Positions 7,724-15,219 of a stretch of 64,000 nt of DNA are shown piece after piece (the first letter of the stretch is position 1; every line of letters begins with the position of its first letter). Below the pieces are notes generated by a model. That model did no database searches. It saw nothing but the letters and a program-made list of their open reading frames with translations, and was not told the origin of the DNA. Both the position numbers and the translations under genes were made by a program. Where the stretch lies: contig CAIZZF010000006.1 in NCBI GenBank assembly GCA_903937385.1, forward strand, positions 62,001-126,000, given 5' to 3'. This DNA is from an uncultured Holophagaceae bacterium. Lineage in GTDB: Bacteria > Acidobacteriota > Holophagae > Holophagales > Holophagaceae.

Positions 7724-9214
7724 TCAGGGCTTGGCGGCTGCGGGCGCCGGTGGGGCCGGGGTCCGGGCCACGATCCCGTGGGGCAGGCGGCCCTCCATGT
7801 TCAGCAGCTCCCAGGCGGTGACGGCCATGGCCTGGGCGCCCTGGATCAGCTGGTCAGGGCGCACATGATCCGGGAAGTCCATCTGGCTGTGGTGGGTGCC
7901 CTCGAAGTAGTCCACGGACTCCTGGATGGCCGCGAAGGCAGGCACCCCGGCGCGGTCATAGGCGGCGTGGTCGGTGCCGTTCATGGTGCGCAGGGGCAGC
8001 TCGCGCACGCCGAGGTCGTTGAGGGGCGCAATGGCCTGGGCCATGAGACCCCGGCAGTTCTCACGGCCCTGGAGCTCGAAGCCCTTGACCATGCCCGTGC
8101 CCATGTCGTGGACGAGGACCGCCTGGATGGCGTCCAGCTCGGCCTTGTGGGCCTCCACGTAGGCCCGGGAGCCCAGCAGGCCTTGCTCCTCGCCGCTCCA
8201 CAGGATGATGCGCAGGGTGCGCCGGGGCTGGAGGCCCGTGGCCTGCAGGGCCCGCAGCACCTCCAGGCACACGGCGCTGCCAGTGGCGTTGTCCGTGGCG
8301 CCAGTGCCCAGGTCCCAGCTGTCCAGGTGGCCGCCGACGATGACCACTTCGTTCGCCTTGTCCGTGCCCTTGATCTCGGCGACGACGTTGTGGGCCTGCA
8401 CCGGCTTGGCCGAGAAGGCGCCGCCGAGAGAGAGCTCCAGCCGCACCGGCTCCTGCCGCGCGACCTGGCGCAGCAGCATGCGGTAGGGTTCCTGCGGCAC
8501 GTAGGCGGCGGGCAGGGCGGGCTTCTTGGGATCGCGGCCCGGGCCGGCGGTGGTAAAGCTCAGGCCGTTCTTCCGGCCGGACATGGACAGGGTCGCCAGG
8601 GCGCCTTCGTCGATGAGGAACTGGGTCATGGCGGTCTGCTCAGCCTGGAAGGCCGCCATGTCGCCACCCCCGCGACGCCCCAGGGGCGGTCGCTTGTCAT
8701 CGGGGTTGCTGCGCAGCAGGATCCGCCCCTTAAGGCGGCCCTTGAAGGCCTGCAGCTCCTCCAGGTTGCGGGCGTCCACCAGCAGCAGCTCGCCTTGCAC
8801 GGGACCCTTGGTGGCCGGCGACCAGGCCAGCTGGTCCACCCGGAAGCGGAGGCCGTTCTGGGTGAGCAGGCGGGCGCTGTCGGTGCCCCGGGTCCAGGCC
8901 AGGCCGAAGTCGTAGGCCTCTTCGTGGACGTTCACGGCGCCGAGGGCCTTCGCCTCGGCCATGGCCCAGGCCTGGGCGCGCCGCAGCGGCTCCGAGCCCG
9001 TGAGGCGGGGGCCGATCATATCCGCCAGGTATTCCACCCGCGCCACCACACCGGAATGCTCCTTGATCTCCCGCAACAGCTTGCCCGCGGGGGTGTCCGG
9101 ATAGCTGGCCAGCACGGGCACCGGGGAAGGGGGCGGGGTGGCCGGCTGGAAGGGAGACTGGGCCTGGAGGGCGGCGGTCAGGGCAACGGTCAGAAGGACT
9201 GGATTGGGCCGCAT
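7724..9214 (-). CDS. Secreted M28-family metallopeptidase
   Basis: A 496-residue exported zinc peptidase. A signal peptide (MRPNPVLLTVALTAALQAQ) precedes a PA-like insert domain and the M28 catalytic domain. Metal and catalytic residues are seen in VGGHLDSWDLG (His, Asp), GATDNATG (bridging Asp), WSGEEQGLLGS (catalytic and ligand Glu), HDMGTG (Asp) and a distal His-rich THHSQMDFPDH. Family members are di-zinc aminopeptidases or carboxypeptidases acting on peptides outside the cytoplasm. The C-terminus is an Ala/Pro tail. It is transcribed toward the channel gene and divergently from the first arsR. Exact substrate class is not determinable here. Confidence 0.88.
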   Translation of the reverse strand: MRPNPVLLTVALTAALQAQSPFQPATPPPSPVPVLASYPDTPAGKLLREIKEHSGVVARVEYLADMIGPRLTGSEPLRRAQAWAMAEAKALGAVNVHEEAYDFGLAWTRGTDSARLLTQNGLRFRVDQLAWSPATKGPVQGELLLVDARNLEELQAFKGRLKGRILLRSNPDDKRPPLGRRGGGDMAAFQAEQTAMTQFLIDEGALATLSMSGRKNGLSFTTAGPGRDPKKPALPAAYVPQEPYRMLLRQVARQEPVRLELSLGGAFSAKPVQAHNVVAEIKGTDKANEVVIVGGHLDSWDLGTGATDNATGSAVCLEVLRALQATGLQPRRTLRIILWSGEEQGLLGSRAYVEAHKAELDAIQAVLVHDMGTGMVKGFELQGRENCRGLMAQAIAPLNDLGVRELPLRTMNGTDHAAYDRAGVPAFAAIQESVDYFEGTHHSQMDFPDHVRPDQLIQGAQAMAVTAWELLNMEGRLPHGIVARTPAPPAPAAAKP

Positions 9215-9262
9215 GGGGAACTCCCGGGTGAGATCACTCCAGCAAACCTCATGTTGTGAGGC

Positions 9263-9314
9263 ATGACAAGGAGTTATCGCGGCGGTAGACTGGTTCTATT
9301 CGCAAATACGAGAA
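9263..9314 (+). promoter_or_regulatory. Promoter and probable ArsR operator of the first arsenic operon
   Basis: A -35-like ATGACA (9263-9268) and a -10-like TAGACT (9286-9291) are separated by 17 bases. Just downstream, where transcription should start, lies an imperfect inverted repeat TTCGC-N6-GAGAA (9299-9314) that abuts the arsR start codon. This placement fits autorepression by the adjacent ArsR. Positions were read by eye. Confidence 0.45.
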
Positions 9315-9698
9315 ATGACGATGAACTCACTCCGGCCTCTGGTCGAGCTCCTCAAAGCCCTGGCGCATCCCGTGCGCCTGCGCATTCTCGCCCTGCTGCG
9401 GGACGGGGAGCTCTGCGTCTGCCAGGTGGCGGAGATCCTGCGGCTGGCCCCCTCCACCGTCTCCGAGCACCTGACGGACCTGCGCCGCGCCGGCCTGGTC
9501 CAGGAGCGCAAGGTGGGCCGCTGGGTGCACGTCGCCCTGACGGACGCCGCCGCCTCCCGCTCGGTGCTCGAGAGTCTCTGGCCGCTCATGGCCTCCGCTG
9601 CCGCGGAACTGGACCGGGACCAGACTCACGCCCGTGAGCTCCGCTGCCACGCCAGTGCTCCTGTCCCCTGTTCCGACTCGGTCGCAGATCCTGTCTGA
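9315..9698 (+). CDS. arsR: ArsR/SmtB-family metalloregulator (arsR1)
   Basis: A 127-residue winged-helix repressor. The As(III)-binding motif ELCVCQ sits at the start of the metal-sensing helix, followed by the recognition helix region (APSTVSEHLTDLRRAGLV) and wing (KVGRWVHV). ArsR dimers leave DNA when As(III) or Sb(III) binds the cysteines. The C-terminus contains further Cys (LRCHASAPVPCS), also common in ArsR proteins. A second ATG six bases downstream (9321) is an alternative start. It is the first gene of the plus-strand arsenic operon, with the Cys-tailed protein 30 bases after it. Confidence 0.92.
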   Translation: MTMNSLRPLVELLKALAHPVRLRILALLRDGELCVCQVAEILRLAPSTVSEHLTDLRRAGLVQERKVGRWVHVALTDAAASRSVLESLWPLMASAAAELDRDQTHARELRCHASAPVPCSDSVADPV

Positions 9699-9728
9699 CC
9701 TTCACTGAAACCCCTCTAAGGAGCCTCC

Positions 9729-10106
9729 ATGACCACTCAGACTGCCCCCCAGGCCGACACCGGGCTTGCCGAGATCACCCTGAACCTCGTCGCCCTCGGC
9801 GCGGCGGTGGGCGCCAACGCCGAGCGGGCCTTCCGGGCCCACACGTCCCGCCTGGAGGCCCTGGGCGTGTCCAAGGACGACATGATCCAGGCCGTGAACA
9901 TGGCCCTGCGGGTCAAGGGCGATCCCCACCAGATGATGCTGGCCCTGGCGGAGACCACCCTCACCGAGGGCGGCGGCTGCTGCGGCGGCGGCGGTTGCTG
10001 TGAGACCGAGGGTAAAGAGAAGGGCGACTGCGGCGACGACTGTGCCTGCGAAGCCGAGGGCAAGGCCAAGGGCGACTGCGGCGACGACTGCGGCTGCTCG
10101 AAGTAG
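9729..10106 (+). CDS. AhpD/CMD-like protein without catalytic cysteines, with Cys-rich tail
   Basis: The 125-residue product has two parts. Residues 1-78 resemble the carboxymuconolactone decarboxylase/AhpD helical core (LVALGAAVGANAERAFRAH, then EALGVSKDDMIQAVNMAL). Where AhpD proteins have CxxCxxxH, this one reads NAERAFRAH: both cysteines are Ala and the His remains. Residues 80-125 are a Gly/Asp/Lys/Cys tail with ten cysteines, including GGGCCGGGGCC and two copies of GDCGDDC. The tail looks suited to binding thiophilic metal such as As(III). The start is set by AAGGAGcctcc before the ATG. It lies between two arsR genes. Binding or sequestration is inference only. Confidence 0.75.
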   Translation: MTTQTAPQADTGLAEITLNLVALGAAVGANAERAFRAHTSRLEALGVSKDDMIQAVNMALRVKGDPHQMMLALAETTLTEGGGCCGGGGCCETEGKEKGDCGDDCACEAEGKAKGDCGDDCGCSK

Positions 10107-10151
10107 GCACTCCGAACACCAGAAAAGCCTGGGTTGGTTAAAATCGGGGCC

Positions 10152-10180
10152 TTGATTTCTTATTTCTAGAAATTTAGAAT
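10152..10180 (+). promoter_or_regulatory. Promoter with internal palindrome for the second arsR
   Basis: TTGATT (10152-10157) and TAGAAT (10175-10180) are spaced by 17 bases, a near-ideal vegetative promoter in an AT-rich island. The spacer contains the perfect 12-bp palindrome ATTTCTAGAAAT (10162-10173), a plausible operator. The arsR ATG at 10189 lies only 8 bases after the -10 box, so the transcript would have almost no leader, and no Shine-Dalgarno sequence is visible. Confidence 0.6.
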
Positions 10181-10188
10181 TAAGTGCT

Positions 10189-10512
10189 ATGACCTCCCCC
10201 GACCCCGTCCTCTCCCACATCACCCGGCAGCTGAAGGCCCTGGCCCATGGCGGCCGGCTGGCCATCGTCCGCGCCGTGGTGCAGGGACCCGTCGAAGGCA
10301 CCCCGGCGGGGCAGATCCAGACCCGGGTGGGCCTGCCCGCCTCGACTCTCAGCCATCACCTGGCGGACCTCACCGAGGCCGGGCTGCTCCGGGCCAGCCG
10401 CCAGGGCACGACCATCCGCTATGCGGCCTGCTTCGATCAGCTGCGGGCCCTGACGGACTACCTCTGGCAGGACTGCTGCGGCGGCGGCTGTCGGGATTCC
10501 CACTGTCTTTGA
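10189..10512 (+). CDS. ArsR-family regulator with C-terminal Cys cluster (arsR2)
   Basis: A 107-residue winged-helix protein with HTH region PASTLSHHLADLTEAGLL and wing RQGTTIRYAACF. Unlike arsR1 it lacks the ELCxC motif in the DNA-binding helix. Instead its cysteines are at the C-terminus (DCCGGGCRDSHC), a site used by a different ArsR subgroup. It may therefore sense arsenite or another soft metal through a different site. It has its own apparent promoter just upstream and precedes arsM by 14 bases, so it could control arsM, acr3 and the ArsC fusion separately from arsR1. Confidence 0.88.
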   Translation: MTSPDPVLSHITRQLKALAHGGRLAIVRAVVQGPVEGTPAGQIQTRVGLPASTLSHHLADLTEAGLLRASRQGTTIRYAACFDQLRALTDYLWQDCCGGGCRDSHCL

Positions 10513-10526
10513 CTCAAGGAGCCTTC

Positions 10527-11363
10527 ATGGAAGCGACCCCGCACCCCACCCACCTGAAGATCCAGGACGCCTACGGTAAGATCGCGAGCATCGGCGGTGG
10601 CTGCTGCGGACCGCAGTCAGGCTGCTGCGGGGGTGGCCGGTCCGGGGAGGTCGCCCAGGGTGTCGGCTACTCGGATGCGGAGCTGGCCTCGCTCCCCGAG
10701 GGTGCCAACCTCGGCCTGTCCTGCGGCAACCCCACGGCGCTGGCAGAGCTGCAGGCCGGGGAGGTGGTGCTGGACCTTGGCAGCGGGGCTGGCATGGACG
10801 CCTTCCTGGCGGCCCAGCGGGTCGGGCCCGAGGGCCACGTGCACGGGGTCGACATGACGCGGGAGATGCTGGCCAAGGCCCGCCACAACGCCGCGGAGTT
10901 CCGCCGCCGCACAGGCCTGGCCAACGTGACCTTCCACCAGGGGCAGATCGAGGCCATTCCCTTGCCGGATGCCTCCGTGGATGTGGTGCTCTCCAACTGC
11001 GTGCTGAACCTGAGCCCAGACCAGCCCAGGGTCTGGCGGGAGATCGCCCGGGTGCTGAAGCCCGGGGGCCGGGTGTCCATCTCGGACATGGTGCTGCTGC
11101 GGCCCCTGCCCGAAGCCATCCAGGAAAGTGTTACGGCCCTGGTGGGCTGCATCGCCGGCGCGCCCCTCCTGACGGACCTGCAGGCCATGACCGCAGCCGC
11201 GGGCCTCGTGGACCGGGCCTTCACCCCCAAGGGCGAGGCCATCGAGGCGATGCTTCCTGTGGACGATCCCCTGATCGACCACCTGCTGGAGCTGCTCCCG
11301 GCGGGCACAAAGCCGTCGGACTACATCACCAGCATGATCATCTCCGCCCGAAAATCGGCCTAG
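10527..11363 (+). CDS. arsM: Arsenite S-adenosylmethionine methyltransferase
   Basis: A 278-residue class I methyltransferase that converts As(III) to methylated arsenicals. The N-terminal GGGCCGPQSGCCGGG is the usual ArsM Cys-rich segment. The SAM site is VLDLGSGAGMDAF. The two As-binding cysteines appear in SNCVLNLSPDQP and VGCIAGAP. The start is ATG with AAGGAG five bases upstream; an upstream in-frame start would overlap arsR2. It is followed 12 bases later by the arsenite efflux gene, so the operon can both methylate and export arsenic. Confidence 0.95.
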   Translation: MEATPHPTHLKIQDAYGKIASIGGGCCGPQSGCCGGGRSGEVAQGVGYSDAELASLPEGANLGLSCGNPTALAELQAGEVVLDLGSGAGMDAFLAAQRVGPEGHVHGVDMTREMLAKARHNAAEFRRRTGLANVTFHQGQIEAIPLPDASVDVVLSNCVLNLSPDQPRVWREIARVLKPGGRVSISDMVLLRPLPEAIQESVTALVGCIAGAPLLTDLQAMTAAAGLVDRAFTPKGEAIEAMLPVDDPLIDHLLELLPAGTKPSDYITSMIISARKSA

Positions 11364-11375
11364 CCGGAGGCTCCC

Positions 11376-12473
11376 ATGAGCGACGCGAAGCGGCTCTCCT
11401 TCCTGGACCGGTATCTCACCCTGTGGATCTTCCTGGCCATGGGGTTGGGGGTGTTCCTGGGCTACGCCGTGCCCGCCTTCAACCGCGCCATCAACGCCTG
11501 GAACGTCGGTACCACCAGTGTGCCCCTGGCTGTCGGCCTCATCGTCATGATGTATCCGCCCCTGGCCAAGGTGAAATACGAGGAACTGCATCTGGTCTTC
11601 CAGAACAAGAAGGTGCTGGGGCTGTCCCTGCTGCAGAACTGGGTCATCGGTCCGCTGCTCATGTTTGGTCTGGCCGTCCTGTTCCTACGGGACCGGCCGG
11701 AGTACATGCTGGGCCTCATCCTCATCGGCCTGGCCCGCTGCATCGCCATGGTCATCGTGTGGAACGACCTCGCGAAGGGCGACACGGAATACTGCGCCGG
11801 GCTGGTGGCCTTCAACTCCATCTTTCAGGTGCTGTTCTTCAGCGTCTACGCCTGGTTCTTCGCCACCGTGCTGCCCGCCAAGCTGGGGCTGCAGGGCGCG
11901 GTGGTCAACATCACCATCGGACAGATTGCTAGAAGCGTCTTCATCTACCTGGGTATTCCCTTCATTGCGGGGTTCCTGACCCGCTTCAGCCTCGGCAAGC
12001 TCAAGGGCCTGGACTGGTATCACCGGGTCTTCGTGCCGCGAATCAGCCCCCTCACCCTGATCGCGCTGCTCTTCACCATCGTGGTGATGTTCAGTCTCAA
12101 GGGCGACACCATCGTGAAGCTACCCTTCGATGTCCTGCGCATCGCAGTCCCGCTGCTCATCTACTTCGTGGTGATGTTCCTGGTGAGCTTCTGGCTGTCC
12201 AAGAAGGCCGGGGCCGATTACCCGCAGAGCGCCACACTGAGCTTCACCGCCGCCTCGAACAACTTCGAGCTGGCCATCGCCGTGGCTGTGGCGACCTTCG
12301 GCATCGCTCATGGCGCCGCCTTCGCTGCCGTCATCGGGCCCCTGGTGGAGGTGCCGGTGTTGATCAGCCTCGTCAGCGTTGCTTTCTGGCTGAAGGCCAA
12401 GTGGTATCCAGGCAGCCCTGAGGAGGTGTCAGGGGCGACCTGTTGCCCGGCGGCCGACCCCGACAAGAGGTGA
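11376..12473 (+). CDS. acr3: ACR3-family arsenite efflux transporter
   Basis: A 365-residue inner-membrane protein with about ten predicted transmembrane helices. Hallmarks of ACR3 (bile acid/arsenite transporter superfamily) are [20 protein letters not shown] near the N-terminus, [19 protein letters not shown] with the essential Cys, and [20 protein letters not shown]. It exports As(OH)3/arsenite using the proton motive force. The cytosolic C-terminus has a CC pair (GATCCPAAD). It is three bases upstream of the arsenate-reductase fusion gene and surely shares its mRNA. Confidence 0.95.
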   Translation: MSDAKRLSFLDRYLTLWIFLAMGLGVFLGYAVPAFNRAINAWNVGTTSVPLAVGLIVMMYPPLAKVKYEELHLVFQNKKVLGLSLLQNWVIGPLLMFGLAVLFLRDRPEYMLGLILIGLARCIAMVIVWNDLAKGDTEYCAGLVAFNSIFQVLFFSVYAWFFATVLPAKLGLQGAVVNITIGQIARSVFIYLGIPFIAGFLTRFSLGKLKGLDWYHRVFVPRISPLTLIALLFTIVVMFSLKGDTIVKLPFDVLRIAVPLLIYFVVMFLVSFWLSKKAGADYPQSATLSFTAASNNFELAIAVAVATFGIAHGAAFAAVIGPLVEVPVLISLVSVAFWLKAKWYPGSPEEVSGATCCPAADPDKR

Positions 12474-12476
12474 GCC

Positions 12477-13304
12477 ATGGGAGCCTTCGACGGCAAGGGC
12501 ATGGTCATCCAGGGGCTGCGCTTCCTCGGCCCGAAGGAAGCGCTTGGCGCCTTGCAGGGCGGGGCGCTCCTGGTGGACCTGCGCACGGATGAGCTCGCTG
12601 AGGTGAAGGCCTTCCATGTCCCCGAGGCCATCCACATCCCCCACGAGGAGCTGCAGGGGCTGCTCTCGGAGCTGCCCGCCCACCGTCCCCTGCTGCTGGC
12701 GGACACCTCCGGCGTGTTCACCAAGGACGCCGCCCACCTGCTGCTCGAGCATGGCTTCAGCGACGTCGCCTGCCTGAACGGCGGCATGCTCGCCTGGGAC
12801 CAGGGGGGCCTTCCCGTTGACACCGATCCCGAGGCCATCCTCCACGGCGAGTGCGCCTGTGTGATGACGTCCCGCAAGAAGAGGCGACCCATGACCCGCT
12901 CGATCCTGTTTCTCTGCGTCGCCAACAGCGCCCGGTCCCAGATGGGTGAAGGCATCGCGCGGCAGCTATGGCCCGACCTGCGCATCCAGAGCGCCGGTAG
13001 CCGCCCCAGCCACGTGAATCCCTACGCCATCGAGGTGCTGGCGGAGCAGGGGATTGATGCCACCGCCCACACCTCAAAGAGCGTCCAGGACATCGATCCC
13101 GCCACCGTGGACCTGGTGATCACCCTCTGCGCTGAGGAAGTCTGCCCCCTGTTCCTGGGCAAGGCAGAGCGCCTGCACTGGCCAATCCCCGACCCCGCCA
13201 GTGACGACCAGAGCCTGACCCCCGACGATCTGAGGGCGCGCTTCCGCGCGGGACGCGACGAGATCCGGCGGCGGCTGGAGCAGCTGAAGGCCGAGCGGTT
13301 CTGA
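12477..13304 (+). CDS. arsC: Rhodanese-like domain fused to thioredoxin-type arsenate reductase
   Basis: The 275-residue product joins a rhodanese fold (residues 10-120) to a low-molecular-weight-phosphatase-type ArsC (140-275). The ArsC part is complete: P-loop CVANSARS (nucleophile C147, R153) and the relay cysteines in TLCAEEVCP (C218, C223). The rhodanese part lacks its active site: where CxxGxR is expected it reads DTSGVFT, so it should not transfer sulfur. A GECAC motif links the two. An internal ATG at 12891 preceded by AAGAGG could also yield free ArsC. The enzyme reduces As(V) to As(III), the substrate of ArsM and Acr3. Confidence 0.92.
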   Translation: MGAFDGKGMVIQGLRFLGPKEALGALQGGALLVDLRTDELAEVKAFHVPEAIHIPHEELQGLLSELPAHRPLLLADTSGVFTKDAAHLLLEHGFSDVACLNGGMLAWDQGGLPVDTDPEAILHGECACVMTSRKKRRPMTRSILFLCVANSARSQMGEGIARQLWPDLRIQSAGSRPSHVNPYAIEVLAEQGIDATAHTSKSVQDIDPATVDLVITLCAEEVCPLFLGKAERLHWPIPDPASDDQSLTPDDLRARFRAGRDEIRRRLEQLKAERF

Positions 13305-13306
13305 GC

Positions 13307-13321
13307 CCGAGCTTGGCTCGG
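13307..13321. terminator. Hairpin between convergent arsenic operons
   Basis: CCGAGC-ttg-GCTCGG forms a perfect 6-bp stem in the 24-base gap between the ArsC fusion and the rhodanese gene. No T-run follows on either strand. It is a candidate bidirectional terminator. Confidence 0.35.
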
Positions 13322-13328
13322 CGCTGGG

Positions 13329-13769
13329 TCAGCGGGATAGCTCCAGGGCCTTGTCGCCCCGCAGCAGCTCGGCCAACCCCAGCAGCCCATCCTCCAGATA
13401 CTTCACGTCGAAGCCTCGGGTCTTGAGATAGGCCATGGCCAGGGCCGACCGGTCCTTGTGGGGGCAGGCCGTCACCACGAGCTTTGTCCGGTCCAGCTCC
13501 TTGAGCCGCTTGGGCAGCTCATTCAAGGGGATGTGCAGCCCGAAGCCCATGCGCCAGGCTGCGTATTCCTCCTGGAACCGGATGTCGACCAGGACGGCCT
13601 TCTTCTCCTTCAGCAGCTTCAGGAGCTCCTTGCTGCCGATCTTCATGTCGCGCCGTTCCGCGTAGTCGAAGTCGAGCAGGTATTGCTCGAGCGTGAACAG
13701 GGGGGCGTCCTGGGCCAGGAGGGGCGCACTCGTCGAGAGCAGCATCAGCAGTGGGAGTGCGGTTCGCAT
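13329..13769 (-). CDS. Exported rhodanese-like sulfurtransferase
   Basis: A 146-residue protein with a signal peptide (MRTALPLLMLLSTSAPLLAQ) and one rhodanese domain. The active-site loop is intact: TACPHKDRSALA gives Cys, Arg and Ser at the CxxxxR(S) positions. It would act in the periplasm on thiosulfate or persulfide donors, or as a thiol redox partner. It is the last gene of the minus-strand operon, 64 bases after the CcdA-like gene, and converges with the ArsC fusion, whose own rhodanese domain is inactive. Confidence 0.85.
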   Translation of the reverse strand: MRTALPLLMLLSTSAPLLAQDAPLFTLEQYLLDFDYAERRDMKIGSKELLKLLKEKKAVLVDIRFQEEYAAWRMGFGLHIPLNELPKRLKELDRTKLVVTACPHKDRSALAMAYLKTRGFDVKYLEDGLLGLAELLRGDKALELSR

Positions 13770-13833
13770 GCAAGAGTTCCTCGGTGTCAGGTGGAAGCCA
13801 ATCCCTGGTGGCAGGAAGGCCGCGCGGCCTTGT

Positions 13834-14544
13834 TCAGTTCTGGAACTTTGTCTTCCAGGCCAGGGTCAGCACCCAGAGCGCACAGCCCGTCAGCAGCAGG
13901 CCCATCCCTCGGGGCAGCCAGCGGCCCAGGACACGGGAGAAGTGGCTCTCGGCATACCTGCTGGCCCACCCGGAGGACGCGCCGGCCAGGAACAGCAACA
14001 GGACATGTCCCAGCGCATAGGTGAACAGCAGCAGGCCACCCCAGAGGACCTTCTTCTGCAAGGCGACGATGGTGAGCACGGCCGCCAGGGCTGGGGTGGC
14101 ACAGGGGGCCGAGAGGGTGCCGGTGAGGCCACCCAGGGCGAAGGCACCCAGGAGCCCCGCGCCCTGGAAACGCGCCAGGTGGCTGTGGGAGGGCGTCGGG
14201 AGCGCGAACAGTCCCAGCAGGTGCAACCCCATGGCCAGCAGGATGAGCCCCAGCAACGCCTTCCAGCCCCAGCCCACATCGCCCATGAGGCTGCCGGTCA
14301 GGGCTGCGACGAGTCCCAGGAGGGTGAAGGCCGCAGCCAGGCCCAGGACGAATACCGCGGAGAGCAGCATCGGGTGGTGTCGGCCTTCCCTTGAGCCACC
14401 GGTGAAGCCCACCACCAAGGGTGCCGCCACGAGGACACAGGGATTGGCCGAGGTGAGCAGGCCACCCAGGAACACGAGGCCCAGCTGCTGATAGGCCGGG
14501 GCCTGGGCCACCAGATCCGCCAGGCGGCCGATCCAGGTGTCCAT
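13834..14544 (-). CDS. CcdA/DsbD-like thiol electron-transfer membrane protein
   Basis: A 236-residue inner-membrane protein with six predicted helices, like CcdA. The two conserved membrane cysteines are in TSANPCVLVAAPLVVG (first helix) and LSAPCATPALAAVL (fourth), each next to Pro as in CcdA/DsbD. Such proteins move reducing equivalents from cytosolic thioredoxin to periplasmic thiol proteins. The ATG overlaps the stop of the upstream thioredoxin gene by one base (TAATG), so the pair is translationally coupled. The obvious redox partners are that exported thioredoxin and the secreted rhodanese. Confidence 0.85.
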   Translation of the reverse strand: MDTWIGRLADLVAQAPAYQQLGLVFLGGLLTSANPCVLVAAPLVVGFTGGSREGRHHPMLLSAVFVLGLAAAFTLLGLVAALTGSLMGDVGWGWKALLGLILLAMGLHLLGLFALPTPSHSHLARFQGAGLLGAFALGGLTGTLSAPCATPALAAVLTIVALQKKVLWGGLLLFTYALGHVLLLFLAGASSGWASRYAESHFSRVLGRWLPRGMGLLLTGCALWVLTLAWKTKFQN

Positions 14545-14930
14545 TACTTCAGTCGTACCTTGGCCAGGGCGGCGAGGAACTCCTCCTTGGGCCAGTAGCC
14601 GATGTGGCGGGATACTTCCTTGCCGGAGGGATCGAACACCACCTGGGTGGGCATGACCATGATCTTGTGGGCCTGGGCTTCCCGGGGGTGTTCGGTGACG
14701 TAGAAGTTCCGGATCTGGGCACGGGTTCCGAAGGTCTGCTGGAGCTCTGCCAGGACCGGCTGCATCTTCACGCAGGGCACACAGGTGGGACCGCCGAACT
14801 CGATGACGGTCCACTTCTTGGACGTCAGGATCTGGCTCAGGCCCGCAGGCTCCAGCGTGGGGACATGGCCTTGCGCGAAGAGGGAACCGGAGAGGGCGAA
14901 CACGAAGGCGGCGAGGCGCGGCGAGGGCAT
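14544..14930 (-). CDS. Exported thioredoxin-family protein
   Basis: A 128-residue thioredoxin fold behind a signal peptide (MPSPRLAAFVFALSGSLFAQG). The redox site is CVPC in FGGPTCVPCVKMQP and the cis-Pro is in VMPTQVVFDPSG. It should sit in the periplasm and be kept reduced by the CcdA-like protein encoded next to it. The start was chosen because the signal peptide begins there; longer in-frame readings have no coding character. It lies 47 bases after the small thioredoxin gene. Confidence 0.85.
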   Translation of the reverse strand: MPSPRLAAFVFALSGSLFAQGHVPTLEPAGLSQILTSKKWTVIEFGGPTCVPCVKMQPVLAELQQTFGTRAQIRNFYVTEHPREAQAHKIMVMPTQVVFDPSGKEVSRHIGYWPKEEFLAALAKVRLK

Positions 14931-14977
14931 GGGAGCTCCTGATGGCTGGCAGAGAGAAGCTGGATCCGAGCGCGACC

Positions 14978-15211
14978 TCAGCCCTTGAGCAGGGCCAGGA
15001 TCTCGTCGGCGCTGGCCACGCGGCCTTGGAACTTCAGCTGGCCATCCAGCGCGAGCGCGGGGGTGCTGAGGACGCCTCGGGCGACCATGGCGGCATAGTC
15101 CGAGACCTTCACGACCTGGTGCTCTCCGCCGGATTGCTCGACGGCTTCCTTGGCGTGCTTCTCCATGGTCTGACACTTCATGCAACCGGGACCGAAGACT
15201 TCGATGAGCAT
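14978..15211 (-). CDS. Small thioredoxin-fold protein (CxxC, redox-active disulfide type)
   Basis: This 77-residue cytosolic protein belongs to the mini-thioredoxin group found next to UPF0718 permeases. The active site is GPGCMKCQTME (CMKC), the cis-Pro is in GVLSTPALALDG, and the rest is the minimal four-strand thioredoxin core. It starts eight bases after the permease stop. In arsenic loci such proteins may deliver electrons or organoarsenical/thiol-bound substrate to the permease; this role is inferred from gene proximity, not shown by residues. Confidence 0.85.
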   Translation of the reverse strand: MLIEVFGPGCMKCQTMEKHAKEAVEQSGGEHQVVKVSDYAAMVARGVLSTPALALDGQLKFQGRVASADEILALLKG

Positions 15212-15219
15212 GGGATCTC

